NCBI GenBank assembly: GCA_019426215.1
Contig: CM033399.1
Coordinates: 23,879,022 to 23,943,021 of the forward strand
From: Buddleja alternifolia
Lineage: Eukaryota; Streptophyta; Magnoliopsida; Lamiales; Scrophulariaceae
DNA length: 64,000 nucleotides
Direction: 5' to 3'
The stretch's first letter is position 1; every line of letters starts with the position of its first letter. Made by a program: the position numbers and the translations under genes. Below the pieces are notes generated by a model, which saw only the letters and a program-made list of their open reading frames with translations, ran no database searches and was not told the DNA's origin. Shown piece after piece: positions 11,701 through 22,728 of this stretch.

Positions 11701-11829
11701 ATATATATAATATAATCCAATCTGTTAATTCTCTATTCTTCTTCCCACAAACAAATATAGAAATTTGTTCATCCTTTTGCTATTCTTTTTTTCTCAAAAT
11801 CATCTGAAAATACAGGAAACACAAATACT

Positions 11830-11975
11830 AACTAAAATTTTATGCAGACAACACGGCGGAGTCGCCGTGGCCTTGAACCACCAGCGACGGTGGATGGTGG
11901 GTAAAGCCGGCAACCGCGCCGCCGTCCATGGTTCTAAGCTTCCAGTCCCTCATACCATCCCCGTATGTCCCCACT
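11830..11975. other. GC-rich insert within the TIR element
   Basis: This is a markedly GC-richer block (about 11,848-11,970: 'cacggcggagtcgccgtgg', 'gcaaccgcgccgccgtccat') within otherwise AT-rich element DNA. It may be a captured fragment of a host gene, as in Pack-MULEs, but no family can be recognised from its frames. Confidence 0.3.
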
Positions 11976-12238
11976 ATTTAATTTGATTATATATATATAT
12001 ATATATATCTTCTATATCTACATATGCATATCAACAGACAACAGATTCGTTTCTATAATTGCTTTTTTTGTAACAGATTATTTTCGTTCATTGACCAAAA
12101 TGCCCCCTGCCATCATTAAAAAAAATTATATAATCTGAAAAATGGGTTAAGTCCAGACCTTGTGATCAAATGGTATCAATGGTGTAGATTGAGTCTTATA
12201 TCTTACCTAAATGTAATACGATGTATTTAATCCATACC

Positions 12239-12274
<36 letters not shown>

Positions 12275-12704
12275 TGGATCAAATACATATTTTGTCATTA
12301 GGTAAGATCTAAGACCCAATCTTAACCATTTACACCATTTGATCTCAAGGTCCATATTTAAAGCCATTATTTCAGTTTTATCTTTAATTTAATGATGATA
12401 GGGGCATTTTAGTCAATAGGTCCAAACAAACAGATGAAAATATCATGCAGGATCAGTTTATCCCCCTTATTTCGCCCATTGACAGATTTTTTTTCTTACA
12501 ATTCGATCAATTCACAAAACTCAATTAATCATCATCAAACTCAATATACAGAAATCAAATCCCCCTTATTTACTTTATTCATTATCAAGCTCAATTAATC
12601 ATCAAGCTCGATTCATCATCATCGTCAATTCATGCAGCAGGCCTTCAACAATCTCATCCTTTTCTGGTAAAAAGTAACAAATCAGAGAGAGTTAACTTCA
12701 ACAC

Positions 12705-13365
12705 CCAATTTGATTCAATTCCAACTCATTAATTGCACTCAGATCTTCAAATCATCACAGTAAGAAAATAACAAATGGGTTTCTCTTTATTTCTCTGTAA
12801 CGGACCATTATACACTACAATAACATACTATTATACACTACAATACAAACCATTATACACTACAATACAAACCATTATACACTGTGAATTTTATACACAA
12901 CTATATAGAATGGTATAACAGACATCCAATTTGATTCAATTCCAACTCATTAATTGTACTCAGATCTTCAAATTATCACAGTAAGAAAATAACAAATGGG
13001 TTTCTCTTTATTTCTCTGTAACGGACCATTATACACTACAATAACATACTATTATACACTACAATACAAACCATTATACACTACAATACAAACCATTATA
13101 CACTGTGAATTTTATACACAACTATATAGAATGGTATAACAGACATCCAATTTGATTCAATTCCAACTCATTAATTGCACTCAGATCTTCAAATTATCAC
13201 AGAAAGAAAATAACAAATGGGTTTCTCTTTATTTCTCTGTAACAGACCATTATACACTATAATAATATACCATTATACACTACAATACAAACCATTATAC
13301 ACTACAATACAAACCATTATACACTGTGAATTTTATACACAACTATATAGAATGGTATAACAGAT
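12705..13365. repeat. Three tandem copies of a 221-bp unit
   Basis: The phrase 'ccaatttgattcaattccaa' recurs at 12,705, 12,926 and 13,147, exactly 221 bp apart, and the copies are nearly identical. Each unit contains three to four 'accattatacactacaat' subrepeats. More subrepeats without the rest of the unit follow to about 13,460. Confidence 0.9.
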
Positions 13366-14012
13366 TATAGATTAAATTCATTATTATACACTACAATACA
13401 AACCGTTATACACTACAATACAAATCATTATACACTACAATACAAATCATTATACACTGTGAATTTATAACTGATTCATCCAATCCCAGAGTCTTTTTTC
13501 ACTTTGGCTCTGTTTTGATATTACTTGTACAACCCTTTGAATGTAAGGAGAGCATGTATCTGACCATGATCTTAATTGCCTCCTTTTTTCATACAGTAAC
13601 CTTTCTTTGGTGAGGGTGAAGACGGATCTGGATCCATGGAATGAGCTGAATTTTTCAAATCACTGAAGTATACAATACAATACGAACAAATCCGAAAAGA
13701 ATTAGATCGATTTTCTGGAAAAGATTTCAAGAATTCTTCTGCAAAAATCGAAAATTAGGGTTTGATGGAGAGATTTTATAACTTGGTTGAGTTAATTTTG
13801 GCATCAAATCGAAAGAATATAGGAGAGATTTTTGCAGTTTCAAACTGAGAGATTGTAGGGGTTCTAATTGACTATTATACCCCTTGAGCCAATTAAAACC
13901 CAATTTTCCGCCTGTTTTTGGATTATTTTTTGACTGATGGATTTAATTAATCTAATAGTGTATATTGGGTATTATATCTTATCTAATATAGAGTATGTAA
14001 TAGATCTTGACC

Positions 14013-14043
<31 letters not shown>

Positions 14044-14085
14044 AAACAGCAACATAATTAGGCGCCAACTTTACACCACGTTCCA

Positions 14086-14095
14086 TTTAAATAGC
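14086..14095 (+). promoter_or_regulatory. Possible TATA-like box of the UP3-like gene
   Basis: 'atttaaatag' lies about 140 bp before the start codon at 14,229 and just 75 bp after the end of the TIR element that closes at 14,012. If this is the core promoter, almost all sequence upstream of it is mobile DNA. Confidence 0.3.
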
Positions 14096-14228
14096 CGATT
14101 TACACAGTCCACCCATTTCCACTTTCAAACTATCTGCTCTCTGCTGCTTGAGGCGGCCCCCCAAACTCCGTAGCCACACAGACAATAAAAAACTGATAGA
14201 GGAGAAGAAAATTATCAATAAATTAAAA

Positions 14229-17200
14229 ATGCTAATTCTGAATAAGATTCTCACTCCTTGTGCTCTCCCTCGATACACTCCTTTAAAAGGCCTACCATTT
14301 TCAGGATTACCGACGAAGAAATGTTGGAGACGCGGTTGTAAGAATCACATTTTTTATACTTTTTAATGTTTTGTATTACACCTTTTTTGGACTCAATTTT
14401 AGTACTAACTGATTTTTTTAATTGTATTTATCAGTTTCGTTCTTAGTGGATTCCCGTGGAAGTTTACGTAACTGGGAAAAGGAGGAGAAGAGTGTTGTTG
14501 TTGTTTCAGCGATTGACCAAGGAAGCTTGGGTACTGATGTGCAACGAAAAAGGTGTTTCTTCCTCTGCCCTTCCATGCTTTGTTAATTTACCCGATTCGA
14601 TTATTTGAGGATAATTTTCCCAAATTGGTTCTTGGATTAGAGTGTTTGTCGATTTATTTGTATTTGTGCCTGAAATTTGAGCATAGGTGTATTTCAGAAC
14701 CATCATAGCATAGGTGGGAGAATTTTTCTTGTGAAGTATTTTTGGGACTTTCATGGAGTTAAAAAAGTCTCTTTTTGTGAAAAAGAAATTTCTTACAGGT
14801 TTAAAATGGAGGAATTGTTATCCTGATTGGTACTTGGTAGTTGGAATCAAGTGTTAACCTCCCCTGAGGAATATAATTTTCGGAAAAGGCTTTAAATATA
14901 ATTTTCGGAAAAGGCTTTAACAAAGATTTATTGAAAGACCAAAAAGCCTGTAGTTGGATACATGTAAAAAAGAAATTATAACTTTCAATAAATAAAAAAG
15001 ACATTATTGGCCTTTGATAGTTATCAAATGTGGAATTTATAGACAATTCATGAGGTATCTATAGGAGGTCTCACCAACTCAGGTAAAGGTGTCCCTCAAT
15101 TTTGAAATATTGCTGATATCCAATTTTTTATGAGAATTTTAAATAAATAATACAAAAATAAATCCAAATAAAGAAAATAATAAACAAAAAATTAAACATC
15201 AGGAAATAATACATTCCGCGTTGACGTGGCGCGGAATCAAGCTGATTCCGCGCCACGTCAGCGCGGAATCAATAAAAAAAAAAAATTTAAAAAAATTTTC
15301 GGCCATTCCGCGCTTACGTGGCGCGGAATGGCCGAATTTTTTTTTTTTTTTTAATATTAAATGGCATTCCGCGCCACGTAAGCGCGGAATGCTGCCATTC
15401 CGCGCTGATGTGGCGCGGAATGACAGGCCTCTTTTTCTCTTTCCAGCTTTTCTCTTTCCCCTTTTTTTCCGACTCATTTTTCTTCATTTTTCGTGTGTTT
15501 TCGGGTTTCGACTTGAACATAAAAAATGTAGACTTGAGCATAAACTACTTTTTAAAACAAGAATTGGGTCGTTTCGATGCTCGAGTAAAGAAATATGGCA
15601 AGACGAAAAAAAATAATACCAGTTTTTTTAATGAATCATTATTTTTTTTCCGACTCATTTTTCTCCATTTTTCGTGCGTTTTCGGGTTTCGACTTGAACA
15701 TAAAAAATGTAGACTTGAGCATAAACTACTTTTTGAAACAAAAATTGGGTCGTTTCGATGCTCGAGTAAAGAAATATGGCAAGACGAAAAAAAAAATACC
15801 AGTTTTTTTTAATGAATAATGACTTTTTATTTTTTTCCGACTCATTTTTCTCCATTTTTCGTGCGTTTTCAGGTTTCGACTTGAACATAAAAAATGTAGA
15901 CTTGAGCATAAACTACTTTTTGAAACAAGAATTGGGTCGTTTCGATGCTCGAGTAAAGAAATATGGGTCTTGATAGCAATCCTCGCTCTTCTCCAATCTT
16001 GGATTGATTTTCTCAAGACCCTTGCCATATTTCTTTACTCGAGCATCGAAATGACCCAATTTTTGTTTCAAAAAGTAGTTTATGCTCAAGTCTACATTTC
16101 TTATGTTCAAGTCGAAACCCGAAAACGCACGAAAAATGGAGAAAAATGAGTCGGAAAAAAATAAAAAGTCATTATTCATTAAAAAAAATTGGTATTATTT
16201 TTTTTGTCTTGCCATATTTCTTTACTCGAGCATCGAAACGACCCAATTCTTGTTTCAAAAAGTAGTTTATGCTCAAGTCTACATTTTTTATGTTCAAGTT
16301 GAAACCCGAAAACGCACGAAAAATGAGTCGGAAAAAAATAAAAAGTCATTATTCATTAAAAAAAACTGGTATTATTTTTTTTCGTCTTGCCATATTTCTT
16401 TACTCGAGCATCGAAACGACCCAATTCTTGTTTCAAAAAGTAGTTTATGCTCAATTCTACATTTTTTATGTTCAAGTCGAAACCCGAAAACGCACGAAAA
16501 ATGGAGAAAAATGAGTCGGAAAAAAATAAAAAGTCATTATTCATTAAAAAAAACTGGTATTATTTTTTTTCGTCTTGCCATATTTCTTTACTCGAGCATC
16601 GAAATGACCCAATTTTTGTTTCAAAAAGTAGTTTATGCTCAAGTCTACATTTTTTATAATCAAGTCGAAACCCGAAAACGCACGAAAAATGGAGAAAAAT
16701 GAGTCGGAAAAAAAATAATGATTCATTAAAAAAACTGGTATTATTTTTTTTCGTCTTGCCATATTTCTTTACTCGAGCATCGAAACGACCCAATTCTTGT
16801 TTCAAAAAGTAGTTTATGCTCAAGTCTACATTTTTTATGTTCAAGTCGAAACCCGAAAACGCACGAAAAATGAAGAAAAATGAGTCGGAAAAAAATAAAA
16901 AGTCATTATTCATTAAAAAAAACTGGTATTTTTTTTTTCGTCTTGCCATATTTCTTTACTCGAGCATCGAAACGACCCAATTTTTGTTTCAAAAAGTAGT
17001 TTATGCTCAAGTCTACATCTTTTATGTTCAAGTCGAAACCCGAAAACGCACGAAAAATGGAGAAAAATGAGTCGGAAAAAAAGGGGAAAGAGAAAAGCTG
17101 GAAAGAGAAAAAGAGGCTTGCCATTCCGCGCCACATCAGCGCGGAATGGCAGCATTCCGCGCTTACGTGGCGCGGAATGCCATTTAATATTAAAAAAAAA

Positions 17201-20188
17201 AAAAATTCGGCCATTCCGCGCCACGTAAGCGCGGAATGGCCGAAAATTTTTTTAAAATTTTTTTTTTTATTGATTCCGCGCTGACGTGGCGCGGAATCAG
17301 CTTGATTCCGCGCCACGTCAGCGCGGAATGTATTATTTCCTGATGTCCAATTTTTTGTGTATTATTTTCTTAATTTGGATTTATTTTTGTATTATTTATT
17401 TAAAATTCTCAATTTTTTATTACTGCAACTACAATTTAACTTGATCATCGCGAGAACCATTTTCCCCCCTGTCTAAATGAATACATATTTCACAAAGAGA
17501 AAATCAAAGGAATGAGGTTTACATCATACAGATCATCACGGAAACTCCCATTAATCTAGCTTCCTCAGTTGATATGAGTACGTGAAATTTCTCGTACAAA
17601 AATGATTAACTACATACTGAGTAGTAATGCGGACCTTATAACAATATTTGCAGAAAAATTGTTGAACATATATCTCTACTCAAAGCAAAAGAAGATTTGT
17701 CAGAAGAACAAGAGAAAGACATGCTGGATTATCTATACACGACCCAATATCAGATGCGTGGCATCGTTGCCATTTCGTTAGGTGATCTTTATTACTCTAG
17801 ATATGGAATTATAGGTTCTATACAGTATGATTGCCTTTCAAAATATGTTTTTGGATTGTTACACTAAAGTTAGATAATTTCCTGCAAAGAAATTCAACTT
17901 TCTTGTTGACAATTCATTTACTTGCTCTCGACATGCCAAGAACAAAAGTTTGATACTTTGATAATACAAAATCAAAACAATATATATGTACTTCATTGTT
18001 GTGATATTTCTGATTCAATGAGATTTGATTTTGGAGTGACTTCCTCTGCCATGACTCTTCGCATGTCTTATTTACCTATATGAATCAGTGATCATTGTAA
18101 GGTAATACTTGGAGAGGAATGTAAAAGGATTAGCTCTTTGGGCGTTTACCATGGACATTGCCTAGAATTTGAGTTCTCTTTTGACTAGCTCACTTAACTT
18201 TCTTTTATTTTAATGCAAAACTTGGCATGAGAAGTGCTGGTTTCACCTATTCAGTATTCTATTTCGAGTAAAGTAGGACTTGTTGAAAGTTAAACAGCTG
18301 TTTACTGCAATGCATGGTTTTTGATGCTTCACTTTAGCTATCCTAGTAGTCTTTATGCTGTCTCATAAAAAGATCAGTTCCTCTACATGCTACAGAGGTT
18401 TTACATAATCACTTTTTTAGTCTTTGAAATCCTTTTTTAGTTTAGTTCTCAATGCCAATGCTCTGGTTTGTATACTGTATCAACAAAATCTTGGGATACT
18501 ATGAGTAGAAGCATTGTGGTGTTTACTCTTTATGCATTCGTTCAACTTTCGGACTGGATGATGTGATGCATTATCTGGTTTCTTTCTCTAATTTATCTGT
18601 AATGCACCTTTCTGACTCCTGTAGGCCGTATTTCTGATCCAAATCCTGAACAATATACCCATGCCATCTTTATGCGTTTCCAGACAAAAGAGGACCTTGC
18701 CAAGTTCTATGAGAACCCTTTTTATATGCGCGTTCTTGAGGAAAAAGTGACGCCTTACTGCCATGTATGCTCTGACATGTAAACACCAATATCTCAGTTC
18801 ATTTGTTCCTTTAAGATACCTTCTGATAAAGCTCATTTTACGTATCTCTAATTTCAGAGCTCTTTTACTCACAGGGAGTTTTCAATTTGGACTATGACTC
18901 TGAAGTAGAAGATGATATCCTGGCAATATTTCGGAAGGGAGAGGTCGTAATCTGTTACTCCTATCTTTTGAAAAAAAAAAAATTGCGATTAAAGCTCTGT
19001 GATATTTAGTTTTCTACTCCAACCAACACTCTTGCCTTCATTCAGTCATGCCCTGCTTCTCTTTTGTATATATATAAACATGTAAAAATTATCTTAAGAG
19101 CATGGAATACTTGAACTGGCAGGAGTTCAACTATGGTGTCGAGCTCATGCTTCTTTTAGCATTTGTTACTAGTTCTCTGGGTGGGCCTGCAGAAGATGCA
19201 ATGACTTCTCTGTCAAACCTGACACTGGAGTTTCCTTCTTTGATTGTTCAAGCTACAAAAGGTATATCTTGAGGTTCTATACGTCTCTATCAAGTCTTTT
19301 AAGGAATCTATATGCATTACTTCTTCTTTTTCTGCGTCATGGTATTATTAAAGTATGTATGCAGCTATCATTCTATCATTGTGCTTTAGCAGGTCCAAGT
19401 ATGAATATGAGCAATATGGAATATACTCATGCGGTGGTAATAAGATTTCGATCATGTGAGTTATGTGTCTTCTTCAGCATGTGCTCTATCGTAAGCAATT
19501 TTATATATGAATAACGGAGTTCTAACTGTTGTTACTTTTACCAGCTGAGGCCTTCAAGATATTCATGAACAGTTCTGAATACACTACTGTAAGGAACTAT
19601 ATCTATTGGCTTGTTAAACATGCCCTAGAATTATTTTGTTTTGAATTGGTTGTGAACTTGAGTGAATGTTTCAGAAAAATTCTCCTTACTGAGAGCTGGA
19701 GCTTTGTATTCGCCTTATATTTCATAATAATTTATAGTTCTCCAATTATTTAAACACATAATAACTTTTGGGAATAATGATACTTAATAATAAATTCTCT
19801 CACAAATATGGAGATGAACAAGGTTTAGAACTGATATATATTGTTAATGCATTTTTTGATGTGGGCTTGTCTATATTACCACTCCGCTTTGGAGGAAACT
19901 CTAATGGAAAGATGAGTTTGGAGCACAAACCTTGCTTAACAATTTTGGGTTTGAAATAGAAATAATAATTAAATTTGGACATCTCTGATTTTTCTTCTTT
20001 TATTTTTTTGTCTTGTTGCCAACTCTGTTAACTAAAACAAGTGTTTTCTATTAATACACTATTGCTATGATTCTAACTGGTGAAACTTATTGGAAAAGCA
20101 GATGTGGAAATCTAAATTCCAGCCCATCATCCAAAAGGCACTGTCAGTGTGTTATTCTGTCGATCCTGTTGGCAAGGACCTTATGTAA
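14229..20188 (+). CDS. Stress-response A/B barrel (Dabb) domain protein, UP3-like
   Basis: Nine coding exons, all with GT-AG borders and matching phases: 14,229-14,337; 14,435-14,552; 17,654-17,781; 18,625-18,764; 18,875-18,943; 19,123-19,261; 19,393-19,455; 19,545-19,588; 20,102-20,188. They give 298 residues and a TAA stop. Residues 1 to about 60 look like an organelle transit peptide (basic and Ser/Thr-containing, few acidic residues at the start). Two dimeric alpha-beta barrel (Dabb) units follow: one from KIVEHISLLKAK (about 77-188) and one from EFNYGVELMLLL (about 189-298). This double-Dabb layout matches the plant stress-response A/B barrel protein UP3 (Arabidopsis At2g31670 type); the biochemical role of that family is poorly defined. 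Intron 2 (14,553-17,653) is swollen by a foldback element. The C-terminus KDLM is not a canonical peroxisomal signal. The family call is from memory of its conserved motifs; the exon structure is seen directly. Confidence 0.88.
15213..15421. repeat. Left cluster of five 25-bp GC-rich palindromes
   Basis: Units at 15,213, 15,245, 15,305, 15,366 and 15,397. Each begins ATTCCGCG, ends CGCGGAAT and has a core such as TGACGTGG, TTACGTGG or CCACGTCA. The cores carry an ACGT bZIP-type centre except the fifth (TGATGTGG). They stand out sharply from the AT-rich surroundings. Confidence 0.9.
15466..17085. repeat. Nine ~181-188-bp units, three forward and six inverted
   Basis: The marker ACTTGAACAT occurs at 15,511, 15,692 and 15,879. 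Its complement occurs at 16,103, 16,290, 16,468, 16,656 (variant), 16,837 and 17,024. Spacings are 178-188 bp. Unit length varies mainly in poly-A/T runs, and copies are nearly identical. The 3:6 asymmetry around the loop at 15,965-16,021 shows that unit number changed after the arms formed. Confidence 0.9.
17123..17329. repeat. Right cluster of five 25-bp GC-rich palindromes
   Basis: Units at 17,123, 17,154, 17,213, 17,273 and 17,305 mirror the left cluster in order and spacing, including the variant unit whose core is ATGT/ACAT instead of ACGT. Confidence 0.9.
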
Positions 20189-22234
20189 GAGGTCGGTTTC
20201 TTTCAGTAAGCCGTTTCTTTATTTCCAAAAGAGTTCCGTGCAAAAGAATTTATTTATCATGATATTCTGTAATAGCACAATGCAGACTCTGTTACAAGGT
20301 GTCTTTTATGTGAGTCTGTTTTGTTCAAGGAGCAAGCGGGCAGGCCATAACTTCCGTCACATGTCTTCATGTAGTTGCTTGTTTGTTCCAATTTTCTTAT
20401 TTCCTTAAATATTTGGTAAAAGATAAATAAGGTAATAAGAATACTAGTCTAACTAGGAAAGTAATAATAATACTAATCTAATTAGCAGAGCAATAATAAT
20501 ATCTAACATATTTTATGGATATTGATTTATTTTTCATTGTTTTTCAGGATCAGTCACTCCATGAGTGCTCGTGATGAAAACGTTTTCTTTAGCTGATCAG
20601 TTGCTAAAACAGACCACAAGTTACAAGAGTTAGATTCCACTTTCCTTTTGCCGCTCTATTGTATGCAAGGCAACATTATGCATTTGCCTTCTTGTGTGGT
20701 TCTGTGAGAGCACCTATTCTTGGGTTGATCATTCACAATTATTGTAGCTATACAGGGTCTAGGTACGTTGAGAGATAAAGTGGAAAAGTTTCATGCTCTG
20801 AATAATTTGAACAGTTCACCTAATTTTATCCATCTAATATAATAGAAGAAAGGGCTCATTGTACATTATCTCAATTTTTAAATGACTTAAGGAGGTACAT
20901 GCCCTTATGATGGCAATACATTTGCTTTAGCTTTGAATCTTGAAGTTGAAAAACATGTTAGTTTTTCTTGTATATTTGTACTTGGGGTTTATCTCTTTCA
21001 CGTGTATAAGGTTTATATTTTAACAACTATTATATTAGGGATGCATTTATGTATCAACAACTATTTCGGTCTGTATAACAGTTCCTCGATATGTTGTGGG
21101 ATCCACATGTGGTTCACCATTTATGGATAATAGTGATTATACCGAGACTTGGAATCTCGGGACTCTTTAATAAATAATCACTCTTATAACACCATTAATT
21201 TTTCATGTTGATTTGTTTCCGAATATATTATTGGGGAAATGAAAAAGACCATTCCGATTGGCGAAATTGTCTTTCTTGGATGCTCATAATGCCAGCATTT
21301 GACTTTCACAGAAGAGACATGTATAGAGTGTACTATAATGTCTATTAATCAATATGTTAATGATAAAATGTGCTAAGAATATGGCCCGCTGTTTAGGCTG
21401 ATAATGTTGTATAATTAAACATTAGTTACTATTAATTAATGCGTTTGTTTGACTTATTTAGATCATAAGCAGTTGTCTAATTTTTACATAATTTAAAGTC
21501 GGTGGAACTGGATTGGTAGTTGGTTTGTAGTTTGATGTATTAGTTCTGCCACATTATTCCTCCCATTCCCACTGACTTCTGGCCTTATTCTTGTATACCA
21601 TTATTTATAGATACAAACTATAGTACTCTTACGAAATGTAGCTCTTAAGACCATTTGTAGCCTTTCCCTTTCCAGATGCTATGTCTCCATAGACGTACTC
21701 GGTAATTAATCATTTCGAGTATAATTTATGGTCTTGAGTTTAAGCATGTCTATTTTACTAGTTTAATTAATTAATTGGAAAGCCGAAACTTTTGAATGTC
21801 AGTTTAACAGTGTCTAAAAACAGATATCTACTTTAGCAGTTGCATGTAAAATTCTTTTAGTGATTCAGTCTTATGTTTGAAATTTTGGAACCAATATGAT
21901 GAGGCATTAAGACTCCTTTGGTCCTGGTATATAATTTCATTCATTTAATGATGTAGGACAGGACTATTCCCAGAGTTTATTGATATCTGATGTGCATTGA
22001 ATTCCATTAATACTCTCAAAGCATAAAACATAATAATAATAATAATAATAATAATACGCAGCTGCATGATATTCAAAAAATAAAAAAGAAACACATTAAG
22101 AGCAAACAAATGTATCTTGTATTACATGCTATATATTTAACACAAAATTCTTGTACATACTACTGAAACCTGAAAAGTATATTATCAACATCAGGTATAT
22201 AATTTTTACATGAAAAAGCTGGAAATACGAGAGA
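20189..22234. other. 3' region of the UP3-like gene and intergenic spacer
   Basis: The first few hundred bases after the stop at 20,188 probably hold the 3' untranslated region; several AATAAT/AATAAG-type signals occur between 20,400 and 20,510 but I cannot choose one. The rest is AT-rich with no supported gene. A (TAA)n microsatellite lies at about 22,033-22,057. Confidence 0.4.
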
Positions 22235-22394
22235 CTAAAAAAATAAAACGAATGAAAACACACACACACTAAGGTCTAATGCAATGTTTGGACCTTGGAT
22301 TTTGTTGAGGAAAATGGAAAATCCAAGGAACAAACATGGCATAGTGGCTGCAAAACTTCTTATGTGACAGAAAACCTTGTTGGAAGATATTAAT

Positions 22395-22640
22395 TCAGTT
22401 GTGCAGAGGGTTAGGCCCTCCTGGAGTCCTTCGATGTGAAACTCTGTAATACGATTCGTCGTGCTTGTTTGGAGTTGGTACAGAAAAGTGCCATGAGAAC
22501 TTGGAATGAGATGTTGATGCAGCTCCATGGGCTGTGACTTGGCTCGTTTCTCTGCCGATATGGCGACAATTTGAGAGATGACTTGTACTGAGTATCACCA
22601 TGATCAGCAGAAGGGTAATTGAGTTAGAATGAATTCTCAT
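22395..22640 (-). CDS. CLE-family signalling peptide precursor
   Basis: A single-exon ORF of 81 residues. The N-terminus (MRIHSNS then the hydrophobic LLLIMVILSTSHLSNC) is a clear secretion signal. A variable region of about 40 residues follows, and the protein ends precisely in RRTPGGPNPLHN, a 12-residue CLE motif. Known features are all there: first Arg, Pro at positions 4, 7 and 9, Gly 6, Leu-His-Asn at the end. The S/T-P-G-G-P run and the preceding YYRVS resemble the Arabidopsis CLE1-CLE7 group, while the LHN end is as in several other CLEs. Such prepropeptides are secreted, proteolytically trimmed and usually hydroxylated on prolines, and act through LRR receptor kinases. The open frame is intact. 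Length, lack of an intron and lack of a C-terminal tail fit the family. Which receptor or process it serves cannot be told from sequence. Confidence 0.88.
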   Translation of the reverse strand: MRIHSNSITLLLIMVILSTSHLSNCRHIGRETSQVTAHGAASTSHSKFSWHFSVPTPNKHDESYYRVSHRRTPGGPNPLHN

Positions 22641-22728
22641 AATCTTAAGGCAATATTTGCAGGTTTTAGAAGAATGGAGAAGTAGTAGTAGTAGAAGATG
22701 ATGAGGTTGGCTGGAAATATAGAGGGGA

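Larger units (their letters stand above)
11365..14012. mobile_element. Composite TIR element region with central palindrome
   Basis: The left end 'ggtcaagatctaatacat' (11,366) is mirrored at the right end by 'atgtaatagatcttgacc' (to 14,012). Inverted similarity continues for over 100 bp inward, including a 'tagataagatataa' tract. A second, related pair of arms (about 12,075-12,240 and 12,271-12,425) lies back to back around a (TA)n tract. This can be one element with an internal inverted duplication, or two adjacent members of one family. (TA)n tracts also border the outer ends. No transposase is visible. Confidence 0.6.
15132..17410. mobile_element. 2.28-kb foldback element (MULE-like) in intron 2
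   Basis: The element starts GAGAATTTTAAATAAATA and ends with its inverted copy. It is flanked by an exact 10-bp direct duplication, AATTTTTTAT, at 15,122-15,131 and 17,411-17,420. Nearly the whole element is two inverted arms: about 80 bp AT-rich, then five 25-bp GC-rich palindromes, then tandem ~185-bp units, meeting around a short loop (15,965-16,021) bounded by GGGTCTTGA/TCAAGACCC. The 9-10-bp duplication and G...C termini fit Mutator-like foldback elements. No transposase is encoded; overlapping ORFs in the tandem units are by-products. It lies wholly within an intron, so every primary transcript carries a kilobase-scale hairpin. Confidence 0.9.

Noticed and set aside
12795..13460. A CRISPR-like array, because of regular short repeats
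   Set aside because: Repeats are contiguous subrepeats within 221-bp tandem units in eukaryotic DNA, with no unique spacers.
15199..17316. Many overlapping ORFs of 60-206 codons on both strands
   Set aside because: They come from the tandem units and inverted arms of the foldback element; the same peptides appear in several frames and on both strands, which real genes do not do.
19269..20408. Several ORFs of 60-113 codons overlapping the end of the UP3-like gene
   Set aside because: They run across clear GT-AG borders and stop codons in the correct frame; they are intron read-through or other-frame shadows.
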